Shown in pieces: positions 7,266 through 12,207 of a DNA stretch of 12,207 bases; the first letter of the stretch is position 1; the number at the start of each line of letters is the position of its first letter. The position numbers and the translations under genes were made by a program. Under the pieces are notes generated by a model. The model made no database searches. It saw only the letters and a program-made list of their open reading frames with translations, and was not told the DNA's origin. The stretch comes from CAYFMP01 sp964344215 (GTDB lineage: Bacteria > Pseudomonadota > Alphaproteobacteria > Rhodospirillales > Casp-alpha2), in contig CAYFMP010000097.1 of the NCBI GenBank assembly GCA_964344215.1, positions 1 through 12,207 on the forward strand, given 5' to 3'.

Positions 7266-7807
7266 AAAGATTGGAGAGAGCTGCAATTATTTGCCGCCTT
7301 GCTAGTGAACTGCGGTCCCGAGGAAGTTGGTGTGGTGAGACCCACATTCAAAAATCATCTTACTTTCTTCAAGAGTTAAACGGAGTCCCAACTGAGTTTG
7401 AGTTCTTCCTCTACAAACATGGGCCGTTTTCTTTTGACTTAAGTAAGGCTCTAACAGAAATGCGTGCTGACGGTCTGATGATTCTGGTTGCACAACCATA
7501 TCCATATGGTCCGACGATGGAGCCCTCTGAACAAGGGACTAACCTAGAGAAGCGTTTTTCGAAGACCGTGAGTAAGTACGAAAAGAAGATCAAGTTTGTT
7601 GCAGAATCGCTAAGAAGCAAGAACGTTGCCGATCTCGAAAGGCTTTCGACTGGTCTCATGGTTACAAAAGAGATGGGAACTACTGCTTCCGTCGACGACA
7701 GGACAAACGAGGTTTGTAATCTCAAGCCCCACGTTTCTAAAGAAGCCGCCATGGTTGCGTTAGAGGAAGTAGATCAAATGATCAGCAGAGCTCAAGGGGT
7801 CTCCTAA
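7262..7807 (+). CDS. YwgA-like / DUF4065 (Panacea, SocA-like)-related partner protein
   Basis: The 181-residue soluble protein shows an N-terminal helix pair, then THIQKSSYFLQE (27-38), FFLYKHGPFSFDLSKAL (48-64) and a C-terminal LKPHVSKEAAMVALEEV (154-170). The order 'QK-x2-YFLQ, then Y-x-HGPFS-x2-L-x3-L, then L-x-GL' is the layout of B. subtilis YwgA and of the wider DUF4065/Panacea group, which includes proteolytic adaptors such as SocA and antitoxins of PanAT pairs. In B. subtilis ywgA is, as I recall, next to the HD phosphohydrolase gene ywfO, the same pairing as here. The ATG overlaps the upstream stop (ATGA) and has a strong AGAGGAGG upstream, so the two proteins are probably made in linked amounts and may bind each other. 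No enzymatic motif is visible. Family placement is by pattern, not search. Confidence 0.65.
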   Translation: MKRLERAAIICRLASELRSRGSWCGETHIQKSSYFLQELNGVPTEFEFFLYKHGPFSFDLSKALTEMRADGLMILVAQPYPYGPTMEPSEQGTNLEKRFSKTVSKYEKKIKFVAESLRSKNVADLERLSTGLMVTKEMGTTASVDDRTNEVCNLKPHVSKEAAMVALEEVDQMISRAQGVS

Positions 7808-7813
7808 CGAAAC

Positions 7814-7846
7814 GCCCTATACGTCCTAAACGTATTCGGGCTTTTT
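7814..7846 (+). terminator. Rho-independent terminator of the HD/YwgA-like cassette
   Basis: The hairpin pairs GCCC with GGGC and ATACGT (7819-7824) with ACGTAT (7830-7835), with a small internal bulge and a CCTAA loop. Five T follow directly (7842-7846). It begins 6 nt after the stop of the YwgA-like gene, so the pair forms a closed transcription unit insulated from nadA. Confidence 0.8.
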
Positions 7847-7951
7847 CACCGGAACACGCCTCCCGTGAAAGCGGTGGGGCATTTGAGTTCGAGACTACGG
7901 GCCCCGGGCGTGAACCGGCGCCGGTAGCAAAGTCCGCCCGATTTCAGGGGG

Positions 7952-7992
7952 TTGTCGGCGGACCGTCGGCGGATATATTAAGGGGTAGCCCC
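7952..7992 (+). promoter_or_regulatory. nadA promoter region with tandem GTCGGCGGA repeat and leader hairpin
   Basis: TTGTCG (7952-7957) and TATATT (7974-7979) lie 16 nt apart and make a reasonable sigma70-like promoter for nadA. Overlapping them are two direct copies of GTCGGCGGA (7954-7962 and 7965-7973) in an 11-bp period, on the same face of the helix, as expected for a regulator site. Immediately downstream GGGGTAGCCCC (7982-7992) could form a short hairpin at the 5' end of the message. I see no known NAD-responsive riboswitch structure. The remainder of 7847-8041 holds no gene that I can support. Confidence 0.4.
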
Positions 7993-8041
7993 GCGCAACC
8001 GGAGTGAAGGCGCGACCTTTCACCGAACGTCAGGAGTTTCG

Positions 8042-9079
8042 ATGGAGACCGTTATCCTTCCCGGCGACGGCGCCACAGCCCTTACAGATCTCGGCCCCGA
8101 CTTCGACGCGGCGGCAGGCCTCGAGCGGCTGCGGCGCGAAAAGAACGCCGTTATCCTGGCTCACTACTACCAGGACGGCGCGCTTCAGGACCTGGCCGAC
8201 CACGTCGGCGATTCGCTCGACCTGTCGCGGGCGGCGGCGGCCACCGACGCCGACATGATCGTATTTTGCGGGGTCCGCTTCATGGCCGAGGTCGCCAAGA
8301 TCCTGAGCCCCGAGAAAACCGTCGTCCTGCCCGACGCCGAGGCCGGCTGCACGCTGGAAGAGGACTGCCAGGCCGACGACTTCGCCGAGTTTCGCGCCGC
8401 CCACCCGGACCACGTCGCCATCACCTACATCAACTGTTCGGCCGAGGTCAAAGGGTTGTCCGACATCATCGTCACGTCTTCCAACGCCGAATACATCATC
8501 GAGCAGATTCCCGCCGATAAGCCGATCCTGTTCGCGCCCGACAAGCACCTGGGCGCCTATCTCGCCCGCGGCATCGAGCGCGACATGGTGCTGTGGGACG
8601 GCTCGTGCGTGGTCCACGAACGGTTCTCGACCGAGGAGACGGCGCTGCTCAAGGAGGCTCACCCGAACGCCCTGTTGGCCGCCCACCCGGAATGCCACGA
8701 CGGCATTCTCGGCCAGGCCGACCACATCGGTTCGACCCGCTCGATCCTCGACTTCGTGCTCGCTTCCGAGGCCCGCGAGTTCATCATCGCCACCGAGCTG
8801 CACATCATCCACCAGATGACCAAGGCGGCGCCCGACAAGGTGTTCATTCCGGCTCCCGGATCGGACGGCACCTGCGCCTGCGCCCAGTGCCCATACATGG
8901 CCATGAATACCCTGGAGAAGACCTACCTGGCGATGCTCAACGAGGCGCCCCGGGTCGAGATGCCCGACGACCTTAGGCGCCGCGCGCTCAAGCCGCTCGA
9001 GAAGATGTTGGAGATGTCGCCGCCGGCCCGCCCGACCCCGACTTCCGCTCCGGGACCGGCGATCCAGGCCGCCGAATAA
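8042..9079 (+). CDS. nadA: Quinolinate synthase (4Fe-4S)
   Basis: The 345-residue enzyme condenses iminoaspartate with dihydroxyacetone phosphate to quinolinate in de novo NAD synthesis. It shows three pseudo-repeats of the NadA fold with the family motifs LAHYYQDGALQD (39-50), DAEAGCTLEEDC (98-109), YINCSAEVKG (129-138), TSSNAEYII, WDGSCVVHERF (185-195), HPECHDGI and the C-terminal CACAQCPYMAMNTLEK. By spacing, the three cluster ligands are most likely C103, C189 and C283; C278 and C280 form the extra C-x-C-x2-C seen in the E. coli-length class. The start is ATG 8042 with AGGAG 5 nt upstream. The last 20 residues are Pro/Ala-rich and probably disordered. nadC follows 4 nt after the stop. No nadB is present in this operon, so iminoaspartate must come from an aspartate oxidase or dehydrogenase encoded elsewhere. 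Confidence 0.97.
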   Translation: METVILPGDGATALTDLGPDFDAAAGLERLRREKNAVILAHYYQDGALQDLADHVGDSLDLSRAAAATDADMIVFCGVRFMAEVAKILSPEKTVVLPDAEAGCTLEEDCQADDFAEFRAAHPDHVAITYINCSAEVKGLSDIIVTSSNAEYIIEQIPADKPILFAPDKHLGAYLARGIERDMVLWDGSCVVHERFSTEETALLKEAHPNALLAAHPECHDGILGQADHIGSTRSILDFVLASEAREFIIATELHIIHQMTKAAPDKVFIPAPGSDGTCACAQCPYMAMNTLEKTYLAMLNEAPRVEMPDDLRRRALKPLEKMLEMSPPARPTPTSAPGPAIQAAE

Positions 9080-9083
9080 TCCG

Positions 9084-9929
9084 GTGCCCGACCTCACCCT
9101 CGACCCGGCCGAACTGGCCGCCGCGATCGATGCGGCGCTGGCCGAAGACGTCGGCCGCGGCGACCTGACGACGCAGGCGACCTGCCCCGCCGACGCCCGG
9201 CTCGAGGTCGACATGGTGGCCCGCCAGGACCTGGTGGCGGCCGGCATGCCGGCCCTCGTCGAGATCCTGGCCCGCCTCGCCGCCGACGCCAAAGTCAGCG
9301 TGCTTGCCGCCGACGGCAGCCGGGTCGGGGCCGGCACCGTCATGGCCCGTATCGAAGGCCCGGCCGAGGGCCTGCTGACGGCCGAGCGCACGGCGCTGAA
9401 CATGGTCCAGTTCCTGTCCGGCATCGCCACCATCACCCGTGCCTACGTCGACGCCATCGACGGCACCGGCGCCGTGCTGCTCGACACCCGCAAGACGGTG
9501 CCGGGTCTGCGGGCGCTGTCGAAGTACGCGGTGCGGGCCGGCGGTGGCACCAACCACCGCATGCGCCTCGACGACGGGGTGTTGATCAAGGACAACCACA
9601 TCGCCGCCGCCGACGGCGTCGGCGAGGCCGTCGGGCTTGCCAAGCGGGCCGGGCTCGACCGCGTCCAGGTCGAATGCGACACCATCGAGCAGGTCGAGGA
9701 GGCGCTGGCGGCGGGCGCCGACCGCTTGCTGCTCGACAACATGCCGCCGCAAACGCTACGCAGCGCCGTCGACATCGTCGGCGGCCGCGTTCCCCTGGAG
9801 GCATCCGGCGGCGTCACGCTGGAGACCATCCGCGCCATCGCCGAAACCGGCGTCGATTACATCTCGGTCGGCGCCATCACCCAATCGGCACCGTCGGTCG
9901 ATATCGGCTGGGACCTGAGGGACGGATAG
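9084..9929 (+). CDS. nadC: Nicotinate-nucleotide pyrophosphorylase (quinolinate phosphoribosyltransferase)
   Basis: The 281-residue cytosolic enzyme converts quinolinate and PRPP to nicotinate mononucleotide with loss of CO2. Family motifs in order are EDVGRGDLTT (21-30), ERTALNMVQFLSGIAT (101-116), LDTRKTVPGLRALSKYAV (133-150, substrate-binding Arg and Lys residues), NHRM (157-160), LIKDNHI (167-173), VECDT, LLLDNM, LEASGG and ISVGAITQS near the C-terminus. Length is normal. The start is GTG 9084, 4 nt after the nadA stop, so translation is probably coupled to nadA; no separate strong ribosome site is seen. The nadA-nadC order fits a common biosynthetic operon, here without nadB. Confidence 0.97.
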   Translation: MPDLTLDPAELAAAIDAALAEDVGRGDLTTQATCPADARLEVDMVARQDLVAAGMPALVEILARLAADAKVSVLAADGSRVGAGTVMARIEGPAEGLLTAERTALNMVQFLSGIATITRAYVDAIDGTGAVLLDTRKTVPGLRALSKYAVRAGGGTNHRMRLDDGVLIKDNHIAAADGVGEAVGLAKRAGLDRVQVECDTIEQVEEALAAGADRLLLDNMPPQTLRSAVDIVGGRVPLEASGGVTLETIRAIAETGVDYISVGAITQSAPSVDIGWDLRDG

Positions 9930-9935
9930 GAAGCG

Positions 9936-9958
9936 GGCCGCCCGACCGGCCGAGTTTT
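9936..9958 (+). terminator. Possible weak terminator after nadC
   Basis: GGCCG (9936-9940) pairs with CGGCC (9947-9951) around a 6-nt loop, followed after GAG by four T (9955-9958). It begins 7 nt past the nadC stop. The stem is short and the T-run is short and offset, so it may be only partly effective. Confidence 0.4.
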
Positions 9959-9970
9959 CCCATTAATTAT

Positions 9971-9984
9971 GGACCGATCGGTCC
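9971..9984. promoter_or_regulatory. Perfect 14-bp palindrome, TetR-like operator candidate
   Basis: GGACCGATCGGTCC is a perfect palindrome in the 183-bp interval between nadC and mdh. Its ACCGATCGGT core resembles sites bound by many TetR-family repressors (general knowledge, not a match to a specific one). A second, 12-bp palindrome AAACCCGGGTTT lies at 9988-9999. I could not identify a convincing -35/-10 pair for mdh: TTGCCC near 10013 with TACGAC 17 nt later is the closest. The mdh ribosome site is also weak (AGG about 9 nt upstream). Confidence 0.4.
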
Positions 9985-10112
9985 GTCAAACCCGGGTTTT
10001 TTCCGCGAAACCCTTGCCCGGCAATCGAAATGAGAGTACGACAGAAGCCGGTTTTCGCCGCCGGGGGGGATGCGGAGCCGACGTTTTAGGCATACCATAG
10101 TAGGCAGAAATC

Positions 10113-11228
10113 ATGGCTCGCAACAAAATCGCACTGGTCGGCGCCGGCAACATCGGCGGCACGCTCGCCCATCTGGCCGGCCTCAAGGAACTCGGCGACG
10201 TCGTTCTGTTCGACATCGTCGACGGCATACCGCAGGGCAAGGCCCTGGATATCGCCGAATCGTCGCCGATCGAGGGCTTCGATGCAAAGCTCAAGGGCGC
10301 CAAGTCCTATTCCGCCATCCGCGGCGCCGACGTCGTCATCGTCACCGCCGGTGTCGCCCGTAAGCCGGGAATGAGCCGCGACGACCTGATCGGCATCAAC
10401 ACCTCGGTCATGCAGAGCGTCGGCGCCGGCATCAAGGAAAACTGCCCGGGCGCCTTCGTCATCTGTATCACCAACCCCTTGGACGCCATGGTCAAGGTGC
10501 TGCGCGACGCCTGCGGGCTGCCGCACCGCCGGGTCGTCGGCATGGCCGGCGTTCTCGATTCGGCACGGTTCCGCTATTTCCTGGCCGAGGAATTCAAGGT
10601 CTCGGTCGAGGACGTCACCGCCTTCGTGCTCGGCGGCCACGGCGACACGATGGTGCCGCTGGTCCGCTACTCGACGGTCGCCGGCATTCCGCTGCCCGAC
10701 CTCGTCAAGTTGAAGTGGACGACCCAGAAACGCCTCGACGCCATCGTCCAACGCACCCGCATGGGCGGCGGCGAGATCGTGGCGCTGTTGAAGACCGGGT
10801 CGGCCTTCTATGCGCCGGCCTCGTCGGCCATCGAGATGGCCGATGCCTACCTCAAGGACAAGCGCCGGGTGTTGCCGTGCGCCGCCTATCTGCGCGGCGA
10901 ATACGGGGTCAAGGACATGTACGTCGGCGTTCCGTGCGTGATCGGCGGCCGCGGCGTCGAGCGTGTCGTCGAGATCAAGCTCGACGACGACGAGAAAGCC
11001 ATGTTCAGGGCGTCGGTCAAGGCGGTGCGCGGGCTGGTCCGGCTGACCGAGCGTTTGATGAAGAAAGCGACCGCCGCCAAGCGCGCGGCGCCGGTCAGGG
11101 CGAAGGCGAAAAAAGCCAAGGCGGCCAAACCCGCCGCCCGCGGAAAGTCGGCCAAGAAGACGGCGCCGAAGAGGAAACCGGCGGCGCGCCGGTCCGCCGC
11201 CCGGAAGACAGCCGTCAAAAAGCAATAG
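10113..11228 (+). CDS. mdh: Malate dehydrogenase with a histone-like basic C-terminal tail
   Basis: This LDH-type, NAD-dependent malate dehydrogenase oxidises malate to oxaloacetate in the TCA cycle. It shows the Rossmann motif GAGNIGG (10-16), D34 for NAD ribose, the active-site loop VARKPGMSRDDL (81-92), ITNPLD (119-124), DSARFRYFLA (149-158) and catalytic GGHGDTMVPL (174-183). The normal enzyme ends near residue 315 (ASVKAVRGLV, then a short helix). Here the frame continues about 55 residues (317-371) made almost only of Lys, Arg, Ala, Pro, Thr and Ser: about 16 Lys, 7 Arg and no acidic residue. This resembles H1-like/AlgP-type DNA-binding tails. The tail keeps the high-GC codon use of the core, so it is not an obvious frameshift artefact. 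Whether it binds nucleic acid, polyphosphate or membrane is unknown. sucC follows 51 nt downstream. Confidence 0.96.
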   Translation: MARNKIALVGAGNIGGTLAHLAGLKELGDVVLFDIVDGIPQGKALDIAESSPIEGFDAKLKGAKSYSAIRGADVVIVTAGVARKPGMSRDDLIGINTSVMQSVGAGIKENCPGAFVICITNPLDAMVKVLRDACGLPHRRVVGMAGVLDSARFRYFLAEEFKVSVEDVTAFVLGGHGDTMVPLVRYSTVAGIPLPDLVKLKWTTQKRLDAIVQRTRMGGGEIVALLKTGSAFYAPASSAIEMADAYLKDKRRVLPCAAYLRGEYGVKDMYVGVPCVIGGRGVERVVEIKLDDDEKAMFRASVKAVRGLVRLTERLMKKATAAKRAAPVRAKAKKAKAAKPAARGKSAKKTAPKRKPAARRSAARKTAVKKQ

Positions 11229-11250
11229 GTCCGGACGGGAAGACCGGACC
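11228..11250 (+). other. Hairpin in the mdh-sucC intergenic space
   Basis: GGTCCGG (11228-11234) is perfectly complementary to CCGGACC (11244-11250) with a 9-nt loop. It starts at the last base of the mdh stop codon. No T-run follows, so it is more likely an RNA stability or processing element, or an attenuation point between mdh and sucC, than a terminator. Confidence 0.45.
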
Positions 11251-11279
11251 CGAACGTCAATCGGACCCGAGGAGAACCC

Positions 11280-12207
11280 ATGAACATTCACGAGTACCAG
11301 GGCAAGCAACTGCTCGCCAAATACGGCGTTCCGGTGCCGAGGGGCGGCGTCGCCTTCACCGTCGACGAAGCCGTCACCCAGGCCCAGGAACTGGGCGGCG
11401 ACGTCTTCGTCGTCAAATCGCAGATCCACGCCGGCGGCCGCGGCGCCGGGCGTTTCAAGGACGATCCGAACGGCAGCGGCGGGGTGCGCGTCGTCGAGTC
11501 GGTCGACGAAGTGCGCGAGAACGTCCGCCAGATGCTCGGCCACGTCCTCGTCACCAAGCAGACGGGAGAGGCCGGCAAACAGGTCAAGCGCATCTACATC
11601 GAGGAAGGCTGCGACATCGCCCGCGAGCTCTATCTCGGCATGCTCCTCGACCGCGAGACCTCGCGCCTGACCATGATGGCGTCGACCGAAGGCGGCATGG
11701 AGATCGAGGAAGTCGCCGAGGCGACGCCGGAGAAGATCCTCAAGGTTTCCATCGACCCGGCCACCGGTATGCTGCCGTATCATGCCCGCAAGCTGGCCTA
11801 CGGCCTCGAACTCGAAGGCGATCAGGTACGCTCGGCGATCCGTTTCATGATGGCGCTTTACAAGGCCTTCACCGAGCTCGACTGTTCGCTGGTCGAGATC
11901 AACCCGCTGGTCGTCACCGGGTCCGGCGACGTCATCGCTTTGGACGCCAAGGTCAACTTCGACGACAACGCGCTGTTCCGCCACAAGGACGTCGAGGACA
12001 TGCGCGACGAGAACGAGGAAGACCCGGCCGAGCTGGAGGCCGCCAAGCACGAGCTCAACTACATCAAGCTAGATGGCTCGATCGGCTGCATGGTCAACGG
12101 CGCCGGGCTGGCGATGGCGACCATGGACATCATCAAGCTGAAAGGCGGCGACCCCGCCAACTTCCTCGACGTCGGCGGCGGCGCCACCAAGGAGCGCGTC
12201 ACCGAGG
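11280..12207 (+). CDS. sucC: Succinyl-CoA ligase (ADP-forming) beta subunit, 5' part (runs off window)
   Basis: The first 309 residues of SucC are present; the gene continues past the window end. With SucD it interconverts succinyl-CoA and succinate with substrate-level ATP formation. Visible features are the N-terminal MNIHEYQGKQLLAKYGVPVP, the ATP-grasp nucleotide-binding region VVKSQIHAGGRGAG (K46, GRG at 53-55), LVEINPL with N208 and LDAK with D222 (metal ligands, matching E. coli N199 and D213 with an offset of 9), NALFRH (230-235), MVNGAGLAMATMD and the start of the GGGATKE loop. ATG 11280 has GAGGAGA at 11269-11275, an ideal ribosome site. It lies directly downstream of mdh in the normal alphaproteobacterial order (mdh-sucC-sucD). 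Confidence 0.97.
   Translation, partial: MNIHEYQGKQLLAKYGVPVPRGGVAFTVDEAVTQAQELGGDVFVVKSQIHAGGRGAGRFKDDPNGSGGVRVVESVDEVRENVRQMLGHVLVTKQTGEAGKQVKRIYIEEGCDIARELYLGMLLDRETSRLTMMASTEGGMEIEEVAEATPEKILKVSIDPATGMLPYHARKLAYGLELEGDQVRSAIRFMMALYKAFTELDCSLVEINPLVVTGSGDVIALDAKVNFDDNALFRHKDVEDMRDENEEDPAELEAAKHELNYIKLDGSIGCMVNGAGLAMATMDIIKLKGGDPANFLDVGGGATKERVTE

Larger units (their letters stand above)
5782..7846 (+). other. AT-rich two-gene cassette inserted between zapE and nadA (putative acquired island)
   Basis: Base composition breaks sharply just after zapE. The row 5821-5880 has 14 of 60 G/C and the coding row 6361-6420 has 29 of 60, against 42 of 60 at 8641-8700 in nadA. Codon use in the two genes favours A/T-ending codons, unlike all neighbours. 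The segment has its own promoter-like site, inverted repeat, coupled gene pair and intrinsic terminator, so it could move as a unit. I see no integrase, transposase, tRNA or clear flanking direct repeat. Acquisition by transfer is inferred from composition and from its position inside a normally compact TCA neighbourhood. Confidence 0.7.

Noticed and set aside
5812..7898. Near-repeat CGAGACCTAC (5812-5821) / CGAGACTAC (7890-7898) flanking the cassette as possible insertion-site duplication
   Set aside because: Only 9-10 bases with an indel, and the second copy lies beyond the terminator in ordinary sequence; too weak to call an att site or target duplication.
7870..7930. Possible tRNA remnant (GAGTTCGAGACTACG) downstream of the cassette
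   Set aside because: The bases flanking the TTCGAGA do not pair as a T-arm and no acceptor or anticodon stem can be found.
8030..9436. Large minus-strand open frame opposite nadA/nadC
   Set aside because: Shadow of two well-supported conserved genes; low-complexity composition and no recognisable motif.
9988..10002. AAACCCGGGTTT followed by T-run as a terminator
   Set aside because: The palindrome has no loop; folding leaves only a 4-bp stem, mostly A-T, so it is unlikely to terminate effectively.
11030..11228. mdh tail as a frameshift artefact
   Set aside because: No abrupt loss of core similarity before the normal family end, codon use in the tail matches the gene, and sucC follows at usual spacing. 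Kept as a real tail, though sequence alone cannot fully exclude it.
10086..12050. 654-codon minus-strand open frame opposite mdh and sucC
   Set aside because: Overlaps two certain genes over its whole length; composition typical of antisense GC-rich DNA.
1..12207. CRISPR arrays, rRNA, tRNA, insertion sequences
   Set aside because: No regularly spaced repeats, no tRNA cloverleaf, no rRNA-like sequence and no transposase or integrase motif was seen on either strand.

Overview
The window is high-GC DNA, about 70% in most sampled stretches, and looks like an alphaproteobacterial chromosome of Rhodospirillales type. The evidence is the gene order: sdhB, an AFG1/ZapE-type ATPase, mdh and sucC, which is the usual alphaproteobacterial TCA-cycle neighbourhood. 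Here the neighbourhood is opened up by extra genes. The genus assignment is inference; no rRNA or other marker gene is present.

Layout: the window starts inside sdhB (1-518). A small DUF6494-type gene follows on the minus strand (537-743, TTG start). A 224-bp intergenic region carries two perfect inverted repeats and leads into a PaiB-like FMN-binding protein (968-1591). This gene runs tail to tail, with a 4-nt overlap, into a minus-strand membrane fatty acid hydroxylase/sterol desaturase homologue (1588-2421). Divergent from that is a tightly packed plus-strand trio: a Rossmann/SAF-domain oxidoreductase (2509-3888), an SDR oxidoreductase (3885-4631, ATGA overlap) and zapE/AFG1 (4642-5781, GTG start).

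From about 5782 to 7846 the composition changes sharply: a very AT-rich leader, then about 48% GC in a sampled coding row. This segment is a self-contained two-gene cassette with its own promoter-like site, a start-proximal inverted repeat, an ATGA-coupled gene pair and a strong intrinsic terminator. The first gene is a SAMHD1/COG1078-like HD-domain nucleotide phosphohydrolase. The second is a 181-aa protein whose motif layout resembles B. subtilis YwgA and DUF4065/Panacea (SocA-like) proteins. It is the best candidate in the window for an under-described, horizontally acquired system, possibly a dNTP-targeting defence or toxin-antitoxin-like module.

High GC resumes with nadA-nadC (8042-9929), two steps of de novo NAD synthesis without nadB between them. 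Then come a 14-bp palindrome, mdh (10113-11228) and the start of sucC (11280 to the window end). The mdh product carries an unusual strongly basic Lys/Ala/Arg tail of about 55 residues resembling bacterial histone-H1-like proteins. Together the conserved genes serve the TCA cycle (succinate oxidation, malate oxidation, succinyl-CoA/succinate interconversion), NAD supply for its dehydrogenases and ATPase-dependent protein quality control or division functions. The cassette and the SAF/SDR pair are accessory.
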